8,306 nucleotides of DNA from the NCBI GenBank assembly GCA_945834545.1, contig CAMAHO010000104.1, positions 1 to 8,306 on the forward strand. Direction: 5' to 3'. The stretch is from an uncultured Lachnospiraceae bacterium. GTDB taxonomy: Bacteria; Bacillota; Clostridia; Lachnospirales; Lachnospiraceae. Made by a program: the position numbers and the translations under genes. The notes below the pieces were generated by a model. It worked only from the letters and a program-made list of their open reading frames with translations, was not told the DNA's origin and did not search any database. This document shows positions 1 to 5,788 of this stretch, in pieces (the stretch's first letter is position 1; every line of letters starts with the position of its first letter).

Positions 1-1009
1 AGTTGGGAAATCTAACCCATTTTATACTCAACAAATCCAACTCTTCATAGGCTTTTTTATTGATTCTCCTGGCCAAAGTTTCCACAAAGCCATCATATTC
101 CGTCCCGAAAACCTCGTTCCGTCTGGCTTCTATGATATCAAGCTTGTTCCTATCCGTCTTTTCTCTGTCCAAGGTGTCTATGCATTTTAAAATATGGTAC
201 CCATCCTCCAATTCAAACACATGACTGATTTCTCCTTGGGAGAGATGAAATGCCACCTCATCAAAGCCTTTTTCCTTTTCTCCTTTTCCCACGGAATAGA
301 CATACTCTGCTTCCTCACTGTACTTCGCAGCCAATTCGCCGAAATCACTGGTTCCCTCAAGTGCCTCCAATCGTACCTGTTCTGCCTTTTGAAAGGCATA
401 TCCTATGGTATTCTCTTCCTCGATATCTGATGCAGTCTGATCTTTTCGAATCACGATATCCATTACCGTTATGATTCTGGCCTCATCATCACTGATTTCA
501 GGGGTTACACCTTCCAGTATTCTATCATATACCTTTTTCGCCAATGCATATTCCTGATACATCTGCTCCAGCAGCTCTGTGGTTATCTCCAAATACTCAG
601 CCTCATCAGTTCCTATTGCAGTGAAATATCTCTTGGCAGCCTCGGCACATTCTGATTTTTCCTCTTCATCCAGCTCCAATTCCCGGGACAACGCCATCAA
701 ATACATGGTCTTTATCTGGGCAGCCTTTTCCAACACGGAATCCTTTACCTGCTCCTCCAGCGTTCCTTCGGAAAGCTCAGCCTTCCATATGCCTTCCCCG
801 TAAACCTCCTCATACTGTGTTCTGGTACTATAAAGATACACCAGCATCTGAGAAACTGTACAAATACTGTCGCCCACTTGAAAAATCTCATTTTCAGCCA
901 GATTCTTAGTCACAATAATGGGGGAGCTGCAGCCTGTAAGGAATGAAATCACACCCGCCATAAAGAATGGCAGCCCTTTTCTTACAATCTGTTTCCAATA
1001 CTTCTTCAA
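1..1009 (-). CDS. PrsA/SurA-like parvulin peptidyl-prolyl isomerase lipoprotein (C-terminus cut by window edge)
   Basis: About 336 residues are visible and no stop is reached before the left edge. The N-terminus has a basic stretch (residues 2-11), a hydrophobic segment (12-25) and a lipobox LTGC with the lipidated Cys at residue 27. This predicts an extracellular protein anchored to the membrane. Residues 50-170 are acidic and helical, as in the chaperone part of SurA/PrsA proteins. Residues about 178-278 resemble a parvulin domain: FGELAAKYSEE near 223-233, then GFDEVAFHLSQGEIS (248-262) and GYHILK (270-275). Parvulins speed cis-trans isomerisation of prolyl bonds in secreted proteins. The first parvulin histidine appears replaced by Asp184 (MDIVI), while His272 is kept. 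The TTG start is chosen because AGGAGA (1015-1020) sits 5 nt upstream and the frame then carries the signal peptide. The next in-frame ATG (residue 17) would remove the charged region. The gene lies just past the ilvE terminator; I see no clear promoter. Whether it isomerises proline or acts only as a holdase is open. Confidence 0.85.
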   Translation of the reverse strand, partial: MKKYWKQIVRKGLPFFMAGVISFLTGCSSPIIVTKNLAENEIFQVGDSICTVSQMLVYLYSTRTQYEEVYGEGIWKAELSEGTLEEQVKDSVLEKAAQIKTMYLMALSRELELDEEEKSECAEAAKRYFTAIGTDEAEYLEITTELLEQMYQEYALAKKVYDRILEGVTPEISDDEARIITVMDIVIRKDQTASDIEEENTIGYAFQKAEQVRLEALEGTSDFGELAAKYSEEAEYVYSVGKGEKEKGFDEVAFHLSQGEISHVFELEDGYHILKCIDTLDREKTDRNKLDIIEARRNEVFGTEYDGFVETLARRINKKAYEELDLLSIKWVRFPN

Positions 1010-1014
1010 GCATG

Positions 1015-1020
1015 TCTCCT
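1015..1020 (-). promoter_or_regulatory. Ribosome binding site that fixes a TTG start
   Basis: AGGAGA in sense lies 5 nt before the TTG at 1009. An ATG at 1013 lies only 1 nt after the site, is out of frame and stops after 35 codons, so TTG is the better start for the lipoprotein. Confidence 0.7.
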
Positions 1021-1063
1021 TTCTCTCAAAAGCTTCGAGGCTTGATCCTGGATTCCTTGTGAC

Positions 1064-1088
1064 GAAAAACCTCCCACAAAGTGGGAGG
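1064..1088 (-). terminator. Rho-independent terminator of ilvE
   Basis: In the minus-strand sense, 11 nt after the ilvE stop, an 8-bp perfect stem (CCTCCCAC / GTGGGAGG, arms 1081-1088 and 1070-1077) closes a 3-nt loop and is followed at once by TTTTT. An outer 5-bp pairing (1063-1067 with 1094-1098) can extend it. The opposite strand lacks a good U-run, so it should act mainly on leftward transcription. It separates ilvE from the lipoprotein gene. Confidence 0.93.
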
Positions 1089-1099
1089 TGATGTTTCGT

Positions 1100-2125
1100 T
1101 TATGCAATTACATGAATCCAGCCTTCCGGAGCTTCTATCCTTCCCATCTGGATACCGGTCAAGGTATCATACAGTTTCTTGGTGATAGGTCCCATCTCGC
1201 TCATACCGCTGGGCATACAAATCTCCTTGCCATGATCCACAATCTTTCCTACCGGTGAGATAACAGCTGCTGTTCCGCAAAGACCACACTCCGCCATATC
1301 CTTTACCTCTTCCAGAGTGATTTCTCTCTCCTCAGCCTCTAATCCCAGATATTCCTTTGCTACATAAATCAAGGATCTTCTGGTGATGGAAGGAAGAATG
1401 CTGTTAGACTTAGGTGTCACAACCTTTCCATCCTTGGTTACAAAGAGGAAGTTTGCACCACCTGTCTCCTCCACCTTGGTTCTGGTCTTAGGATCCAGAT
1501 ACATATTCTCATCATAGCCCTCTTCGTGGGCAGATACAATAGCGTGTAAGCTCATAGCGTAATTCAATCCGGCCTTGATATGACCTGTACCGTTTGGCGC
1601 TGCACGGTCGAAATCACTGACACGAATGGTCAAGGGTTTCACTCCGCCTTTAAAGTAAGGACCTACCGGTGTACAGAAGACACGGAACTGGTACTCACTT
1701 GCAGGCTTTACACCGATAACAGGATTGCTGCCAAACATATAAGGTCTCACATATAAGGTTGCCCCGCTTCCGTAAGGAGGTACATACGCTGCATTTGCTG
1801 CAACCGTTTTGGTCACTGCGTCAATAAATCGATCCTTAGGAAATACCGGCATTTCCAATCTCTCAGCCGAAGCAATCATTCTCTCTGCATTGAGGTCCGG
1901 TCTGAAGGTTACGATTCTGCCATCCTCGGTGGTGTAAGCCTTCAAGCCTTCAAATATGGTCTGAGCATACTGCAATACGCCCGCACACTCGTTTAATACG
2001 ATATTGGCATCTCCTGTCAGGCAGCCATCATCCCAGGCACCGTCCTTAAAATTTGAAACATATCTCTCGTCTGTCTGAACATATCCAAAGCCCAGATTAG
2101 CCCAGTCAATATTCTTCTTTTCCAT
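1100..2125 (-). CDS. ilvE: Branched-chain amino acid aminotransferase
   Basis: A 341-residue PLP enzyme of fold type IV, of the longer BCAT form typical of eukaryotes and many Firmicutes. It reversibly moves the amino group between glutamate and the 2-oxo acids of leucine, isoleucine and valine in the cytoplasm. Visible marks: FEGLKAY near residues 58-64, YVRPYMFG at 125-132, the PLP-binding lysine Lys184 in GHIKAGLNYA, the EETGGANFLFV cofactor segment at 219-229 and GTAAVISPVG at 284-293. Length and both ends fit the family. The ATG at 2125 has AAGGA (2133-2137) 7 nt upstream. A strong promoter lies in the 77-nt gap after folA and a strong terminator follows, so it can be transcribed alone. 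No terminator separates it from folA, so read-through from the thyX-folA unit is also likely. The predicted leader is only about 40 nt, too short for a T-box. Confidence 0.96.
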   Translation of the reverse strand: MEKKNIDWANLGFGYVQTDERYVSNFKDGAWDDGCLTGDANIVLNECAGVLQYAQTIFEGLKAYTTEDGRIVTFRPDLNAERMIASAERLEMPVFPKDRFIDAVTKTVAANAAYVPPYGSGATLYVRPYMFGSNPVIGVKPASEYQFRVFCTPVGPYFKGGVKPLTIRVSDFDRAAPNGTGHIKAGLNYAMSLHAIVSAHEEGYDENMYLDPKTRTKVEETGGANFLFVTKDGKVVTPKSNSILPSITRRSLIYVAKEYLGLEAEEREITLEEVKDMAECGLCGTAAVISPVGKIVDHGKEICMPSGMSEMGPITKKLYDTLTGIQMGRIEAPEGWIHVIA

Positions 2126-2171
2126 AGTAGTATCCTTCTTTCTGCCACATTATTGCTAGGATTGCGAAACT

Positions 2172-2200
2172 ATTATCGTCCTTTTAAAATCAAATGTCAA
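2172..2200 (-). promoter_or_regulatory. Sigma-A type promoter of ilvE
   Basis: In sense, a perfect -35 TTGACA (2195-2200), a 17-nt spacer and a -10 GATAAT (2172-2177, 5 of 6 matches) lie between the folA stop and the ilvE start. The -35 box begins 3 nt after the folA stop codon. A transcript would start near 2165, giving a leader of about 40 nt with the ribosome site near its end. Confidence 0.88.
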
Positions 2201-2202
2201 GA

Positions 2203-2715
2203 TTATGGATTTATCCTCCTATACTTCAAAAAGTTATAGGAAATATCAAAATAGGTGAGTTCATCGCTGTCCTCAGCTAAAATCCACTCCTTATCCGCAT
2301 CCAAATCAGGGAAATACGCATCCGCCTCATAGGTGTGATCAATCTTTGTCACCTGTACCGTATCGCAGTACGGCAAAAGCTGTCTGTAGATGCTTTCTCC
2401 TCCTACGATATAGACATCCTCCGGCGGATATTTTTTCAAGGTGTCTAACAGTTGCTCCAAGCTGTTGACCACTGTAGCCCCTCTCACCTTGAAGGCAGGA
2501 TTTTCCGACAGAATGATGTTTTCCCGATTTTGCAGGGGCAAGCCCTGGGGAAAGGTCTCCAAGGTTTTTCTACCCAGGACAATCACCTTGCCGGTGGTCT
2601 CCTCCCTGAAATGCTTCATATCGTTTGGAATGCTTACAAGAAGCCTGTTTTTGTTTCCGATGGCCCAACGATTGTCAGCAGCCACTATCATATGAAACTT
2701 CTTCTGTCCAGCCAT
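2203..2715 (-). CDS. folA: Dihydrofolate reductase
   Basis: A 170-residue DHFR (also called dfrA), of normal length. It reduces dihydrofolate to tetrahydrofolate with NADPH. Visible marks: MIVAADNRWAIG at residues 9-20 (start of the fold and Met20-loop region), the catalytic acid Asp32 in SIPNDMKHF, GKVIVLGRKTLETF at 42-55 (NADPH-binding region), Arg64 matching the folate-carboxylate arginine (E. coli Arg57) in NRENIIL, and IVGGESIY with the Gly105-Gly106 pair. Odd point: the near-invariant Pro21-Trp22 of E. coli DHFR aligns with Leu26-Val27. The frame is open upstream to 2769, inside thyX, but the ATG at 2715 is chosen because GAGGAG lies 8 nt before it and the family fold begins directly after. 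Only 5 nt separate the thyX stop from this start, so the two are probably translationally coupled. Its partner thyX makes dTMP from the same folate pool. Confidence 0.94.
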   Translation of the reverse strand: MAGQKKFHMIVAADNRWAIGNKNRLLVSIPNDMKHFREETTGKVIVLGRKTLETFPQGLPLQNRENIILSENPAFKVRGATVVNSLEQLLDTLKKYPPEDVYIVGGESIYRQLLPYCDTVQVTKIDHTYEADAYFPDLDADKEWILAEDSDELTYFDISYNFLKYRRINP

Positions 2716-2720
2716 GAAAA

Positions 2721-3398
2721 CTACTCCTCTTTTCTGGGCCTTCTGCCACAGCATTTTGCCTCTGTACAAAATCCCGTCACGTCACATTTGGGCACAAAAT
2801 AGTGCTTTGTCAGGTAGCTCCACTCCTCAGAGTATTCGCTGAGCGCTCTGACCATATCCTGCATCAGCTTTCTGTATTCCCAATAGGCCCTAGTACACAT
2901 TCTCTGATGCGCCATATCAATCAGGTTTCTTAAATTGGTTCGAAACACCACCTTGGTCTCCATTCCCAGGGGAAGCAGCATTCCGATATCCTCTCTTGGC
3001 AACCCTAGGGCTTCCAGCTTCTGCATGCCGGTTAAGATGGCCTCCATGGTCTCATCATAAATGGCTGCCGCCTCTGCATTTCCCTGTATAGAAGGGGCTG
3101 TCACATAAGGAAAGCCCTTCTGGTAGTTGATATATCTTGTTGAGGCCTGCAGTCTGGTGGGGCCTCCGCCGATATGGGTGTAAAACTCTCTGATAACTCT
3201 GGCTGAATACCCGTCCAGTACCATATATACCTGAGGATACTCCCAGGTTCGCCCGTGTCCGGAAGTGATGCAATCCAGCCCTCTCTTATAATTCTTCTCC
3301 GGGTCTGTCACATTGCCGCCCCAGCACACCCCAGCCTCTCTTCCAATCAGGCTGATTGGGTCCTTGGTGGTTTCCTCCTGTATGATGATTTGTCCCAT
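2721..3398 (-). CDS. thyX: FAD-dependent thymidylate synthase ThyX
   Basis: A 225-residue flavoprotein, usual ThyX length. It methylates dUMP to dTMP with methylene-tetrahydrofolate as carbon donor and reduced FAD as hydride source, releasing tetrahydrofolate rather than dihydrofolate. Family marks: YMVLDGYSARVIREFYTH at 58-75, a signature region THIGGGPTRLQASTRY at 74-89, and TNLRNL...HQR...AYWEYR at 154-176, matching the folate/dUMP-binding helix region. The signature is divergent: the classical RHRxxSxNExSxR becomes a longer form that keeps His75, Ser86 and Arg88 but lacks the two leading arginines. The C-terminus carries four cysteines (205, 211, 216, 217), possibly a metal or redox site. 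The ATG at 3398 follows a GAGGAG about 8 nt upstream. The gene starts 12 nt after the stop of the RNase gene and ends 5 nt before folA. Family assignment is firm; the meaning of the divergent motif is inference. Confidence 0.93.
   Translation of the reverse strand: MGQIIIQEETTKDPISLIGREAGVCWGGNVTDPEKNYKRGLDCITSGHGRTWEYPQVYMVLDGYSARVIREFYTHIGGGPTRLQASTRYINYQKGFPYVTAPSIQGNAEAAAIYDETMEAILTGMQKLEALGLPREDIGMLLPLGMETKVVFRTNLRNLIDMAHQRMCTRAYWEYRKLMQDMVRALSEYSEEWSYLTKHYFVPKCDVTGFCTEAKCCGRRPRKEE
2724..2729 (-). promoter_or_regulatory. folA ribosome binding site inside the end of thyX
   Basis: GAGGAG in sense encodes the last two Glu codons of thyX and ends directly before its TAG stop. It lies 8 nt ahead of the folA ATG at 2715. 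This fixes the folA start and implies that ribosomes finishing thyX are placed to begin folA. Confidence 0.85.
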
Positions 3399-3410
3399 AG
3401 CTCTTCTCCT

Positions 3411-5006
3411 CTATTCCCACTTATCACAAAGTGAGTTGATTTGGTCGGCAAATTTCGCCATATCCTTATTTGCCAGCCCGTCGCTCTTTGAAATCAAAGC
3501 AACCAGTCTCTGGCCTGCTGCCACCAGTCTTGCAAATACACCGCTGGCAGGCTTCGTCTTCTTAGCCATAGGAATCGGTTCAGCCTCGTACTCAAACTTG
3601 TTGCTGATCAGATTAAACTCCGTTCCGCTGTAGGGAGCGTAGGCCCTGTGACCGTGTTCTATCTTAAGACACTCCACGAAGGACGTACATACCTTGTCCT
3701 CGCCGTGTACCACAAATACCTTTTTGGGTTTTTCCTCAAAGCAATTGATCCATTCAATCAGGCCATCCTTATCCGCATGACCGCTCATGCCCGCCAGCTG
3801 CATAATCCTGGCATTGATCTCGATGGGCTCTCCAAAAAGCCTTACCTCTTTTGCACCTTCTACAATGCTTCTGCCCAGCGTCCCGATTGCCTGATATCCC
3901 ACAAATAGAATGGTACATTCCGGTCTCCACAGATTATGCTTTAAATGATGGCGAATACGACCTGCCTCACACATACCGGAGGCAGAAATGATAACCTTAG
4001 GCTCATCGTTGAAATTGATTTCCTTGGATTCTTCACTGGTGATGGCAAGCTTAAGTCCCGGGAAAGAAATCGGGTTGATACCCTGTCTCACAAGCTCCAT
4101 AGCCTCTTCATCAAAGCATTCCATCTTATTTTCCTGAAAGATACCGGTAGCCTCCACAGCCAGAGGGCTGTCCACATAGACCTTAAAATCCTCGTGGCCC
4201 TCCACCATTTTATCCACCTTGATTTTCCTCAGGAAATACAACATTTCCTGGGTTCTGCCTACTGCAAAGGAGGGAATCACCACATTGCCGCCCTTGTCAA
4301 AGGTGTCCTTTAAAATCTTGGATAATTCTGCTACATAGTCCACCTGTTCCTTGGAATGCAATCTATCCCCATAGGTGGACTCCATAACCACGTAATCAGC
4401 CTCTGTAGTAGGAATAGGGTCCTTTAGCAGCGGCTGGTTTTTGTTTCCAATGTCACCGGAAAAGACAATCTTTTTGGTAACATTTCCCTCTGTCAGCCAA
4501 ACTTCGATACTGGAGGAGCCTAAAAGATGGCCAATATCTGTGAAACGAATCTTCACATTATCACAAACCTCCACCATAGCTTCATAGTGGCAGGGGATGA
4601 TTCTCTTGATAATTCCCTCAGCATCTTCCATGGTATACAGCGGTTCCTGAATGGGAACCGAGCCGCTTCGCTTTGCCTTTCTGGCCTTCCACTCCGATTC
4701 CATCAATTGAATGTGGGCACAATCCCGAAGCATAATGCTGCACAGATCGGCTGTTGCATCTGTTGTATATACCTGCCCTCTGAAGCCCCTTGCGTACAAA
4801 AGTGGAAGTAAGCCTGAGTGGTCCACATGAGCATGGGTCAGGAAGACATAATCAATCTGTGCCTCACTTACCGGTAACGGTACGTTTTCAAAGACATCCA
4901 CGCCCTGCTGCATACCGTAATCCACTAATATATGTTTCTCCCCAACCTGTAAATAATGGCAGCTGCCCGTAACCTCATGTGTCGCGCCAACAAAAATCAG
5001 CTTCAT
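3411..5006 (-). CDS. Beta-CASP metallo-beta-lactamase ribonuclease (CPSF73/TTHA0252-like)
   Basis: A 531-residue protein with a zinc-binding metallo-beta-lactamase core, a beta-CASP insert and an RNA-metabolising RMMBL region. Such proteins cut or trim RNA in the cytoplasm. Metal ligands: HAHVDH at 58-63, His160 in DIGHLLGSS and Asp185 in SGDIG. Beta-CASP marks: ESTYGDR from Glu209, PSFAVGRTQE at 245-254, SASGMCEAGR at 341-350 with His353/354 (motif B), and His410 in GMSGHADKDGL (motif C). All catalytic positions are present. Residues about 478-531 form a Lys/Ala-rich C-terminal tail that I do not recognise. The start at 5006 has GGGAGG (5015-5020) 8 nt upstream and gives the family N-terminus MKLIFVGATHEVTGSC. 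An ATG at 5057 would add 17 residues but lies at the predicted -10/start-site region without a ribosome site. It leads a tight cluster with thyX and folA. RNA substrates are unknown. Confidence 0.93.
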   Translation of the reverse strand: MKLIFVGATHEVTGSCHYLQVGEKHILVDYGMQQGVDVFENVPLPVSEAQIDYVFLTHAHVDHSGLLPLLYARGFRGQVYTTDATADLCSIMLRDCAHIQLMESEWKARKAKRSGSVPIQEPLYTMEDAEGIIKRIIPCHYEAMVEVCDNVKIRFTDIGHLLGSSSIEVWLTEGNVTKKIVFSGDIGNKNQPLLKDPIPTTEADYVVMESTYGDRLHSKEQVDYVAELSKILKDTFDKGGNVVIPSFAVGRTQEMLYFLRKIKVDKMVEGHEDFKVYVDSPLAVEATGIFQENKMECFDEEAMELVRQGINPISFPGLKLAITSEESKEINFNDEPKVIISASGMCEAGRIRHHLKHNLWRPECTILFVGYQAIGTLGRSIVEGAKEVRLFGEPIEINARIMQLAGMSGHADKDGLIEWINCFEEKPKKVFVVHGEDKVCTSFVECLKIEHGHRAYAPYSGTEFNLISNKFEYEAEPIPMAKKTKPASGVFARLVAAGQRLVALISKSDGLANKDMAKFADQINSLCDKWE

Positions 5007-5014
5007 ACTCGTAA

Positions 5015-5020
5015 CCTCCC
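5015..5020 (-). promoter_or_regulatory. Ribosome binding site of the beta-CASP RNase gene
   Basis: GGGAGG in sense lies 8 nt before the ATG at 5006 and decides that start over the upstream in-frame ATG at 5057, which has no such site. Confidence 0.85.
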
Positions 5021-5023
5021 AAC

Positions 5024-5056
5024 TGGGGTCATAGGTGACAGGTCCACTTGACCCCA
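5024..5056 (-). repeat. 8-bp inverted repeat at the 5' end of the RNase-thyX-folA unit
   Basis: TGGGGTCA (5024-5031) and TGACCCCA (5049-5056) are perfect inverted repeats separated by 17 nt, with a further 3-bp GTG/CAC pairing inside (5035-5037 with 5045-5047). The dyad sits between a TATAAT box (5060-5065) and the ribosome site (5015-5020). It could be a repressor operator across the transcription start, or a hairpin at the very 5' end of the mRNA. It has no U-run, so it is not a terminator. Confidence 0.65.
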
Positions 5057-5059
5057 TAC

Positions 5060-5065
5060 ATTATA
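5060..5065 (-). promoter_or_regulatory. Candidate -10 box for the RNase-thyX-folA unit
   Basis: A perfect TATAAT in sense follows an A/T-rich stretch (5066-5085). I find no convincing -35 hexamer at 16-18 nt, so an activator or A-tract contacts would be needed. Transcription would start near 5053, inside the first arm of the dyad. Confidence 0.45.
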
Positions 5066-5092
5066 TTTCTTTTTATTTTTTAAGAGTGCAGG

Positions 5093-5148
5093 CCCTTTAA
5101 GCCTATCTCTTCAGCCTATATCTCTTTAGCTTATATCCCCTCAGCTTA
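5093..5148 (-). repeat. Array of four imperfect 15-bp tandem repeats at the end of the SseB gene
   Basis: In sense the units are TAAGCTGAGGGGATA (5148-5134), TAAGCTAAAGAGATA (5133-5119), TAGGCTGAAGAGATA (5118-5104) and a shorter TAGGCTTAAAGGG (5105-5093, sharing 2 nt). The first TAA is the actual stop codon of the SseB-family gene. Because 15 is a multiple of 3, the next units place TAA and TAG in the same frame as back-up stops. It looks like repeated slippage or duplication of one 15-bp unit followed by drift. Confidence 0.8.
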
Positions 5149-5625
5149 TGATTCAGCCTTCTTGGCATTCTGCTCTGCCACTGCCTTGCTGGCCTCAAAA
5201 ATCATATCAATCATAGTTTCCCCCAGAAGGAACGGGCTTCCGAAAGGATTGATTACAATTCCCTTCACATCCGTAACCTTCACAACCTCCATTAAGTCCT
5301 TTACCTTCACCGGTGCACTGAAGGTGGAAGCTCCCTTCTGAAGCTCTTCAAAGCTGGAAAAAGCCACAAGCCAGTCCTCATTGTCTTTCCCGTTAATATG
5401 ACGAATTGCCAACTTGGTGTCCTTGTCAAAAACTGCCTTTTGAACCCCTTCCTCAGCCTCAACATGCAAGGAAGCCTTGGCATCCTCCATCCACTCTACA
5501 GGTACGATGAGATGCTTATCTCTCTCCATCATGACACGAAGCATCTCCAACACTCCAATCACTGCTTTTTGATCCTTAGACTTGAAAGCCTCTGTGATTA
5601 CTTCTGCCAATAAATCGTTTGCCAT
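5146..5625 (-). CDS. SseB-family protein
   Basis: A 159-residue cytoplasmic protein without signal peptide or membrane segment. It resembles the SseB N-terminal domain family: LIVPVEW at residues 39-45, DWLVAFSSFEEL at 84-95, APVKVKDLMEVV at 104-115 and the marker KGIVINPFGSPFLL at 121-134. The family is named after an E. coli gene linked to enhanced serine sensitivity. Its biochemical role is poorly known, and many Firmicutes carry single-domain copies. The first 35 residues are helical and charged, and the last 10 are Lys/Glu/Ala-rich. The ATG at 5625 has AGAGGA about 8 nt upstream. It is 163 nt after glpK and 139 nt before the RNase gene, so it may be its own unit or lead into the RNase cluster. 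Its stop codon is the first element of a tandem repeat array. Family call is good; function unknown. Confidence 0.85.
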   Translation of the reverse strand: MANDLLAEVITEAFKSKDQKAVIGVLEMLRVMMERDKHLIVPVEWMEDAKASLHVEAEEGVQKAVFDKDTKLAIRHINGKDNEDWLVAFSSFEELQKGASTFSAPVKVKDLMEVVKVTDVKGIVINPFGSPFLLGETMIDMIFEASKAVAEQNAKKAES

Positions 5626-5716
5626 ATTCTGTATCCTCTCTTTTATCTATACTCTGTATGATGCGAAACAATGCAAAGAATATTATTGCACCCCTTTGCT
5701 TGCTAAGCCTAGTGTT

Positions 5717-5745
5717 ATTCTACCACCTAAAGCCCGGTATGGATA
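5717..5745 (-). promoter_or_regulatory. Weak candidate promoter for the SseB-family gene
   Basis: In the 163-nt gap between glpK and the SseB gene, TAGAAT (5717-5722, 5 of 6 matches to a -10 box) lies 17 nt from TATCCA (5740-5745), a poor -35 with 3 of 6 matches. An imperfect dyad TGCAA-N9-TTGCA (5672-5690) lies downstream of it. No intrinsic terminator for glpK is visible in this gap. Confidence 0.25.
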
Positions 5746-5788
5746 GTCCTATTTCGCCCCGACTTTCCCGAGGGTTCATCCTTCCCTC

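Noticed and set aside
906..1013. A 35-codon frame starting with ATG at 1013 at the head of the lipoprotein gene
   Set aside because: Its ATG is 1 nt from the ribosome site, it lacks family features and it overlaps the TTG-started signal peptide in another frame.
1275..1287. CxxC at residues 280-283 of IlvE as the redox switch of mammalian BCAT
   Set aside because: When GTAA here is aligned to GTAC of human BCATm, the mammalian CxxC positions are Ala287 and Ser290; the pair here is about 7 residues upstream.
2126..2202. T-box, attenuator or CodY site ahead of ilvE
   Set aside because: The predicted leader is about 40 nt, with no hairpin series and no AATTTTCWGAAAATT-like match.
2716..2769. 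Longer folA start at 2769 inside thyX
   Set aside because: It adds 18 residues that fit no DHFR and overlaps thyX; a good ribosome site sits 8 nt before the ATG at 2715.
3313..4313. Plus-strand open frames opposite the RNase and thyX genes (such as 3313-3633 and 3945-4313)
   Set aside because: They lie antisense to well-supported genes, have no ribosome sites I can see and no recognisable domains.
5007..5057. Longer RNase start at 5057
   Set aside because: The ATG lies next to the TATAAT box, has no ribosome site and would probably not be transcribed; the extension covers the dyad.
5770..5788. Hairpin after the glpK stop as a terminator
   Set aside because: Only 5 bp (GAGGG/CCCTC) with a 9-nt loop and no U-run follows.
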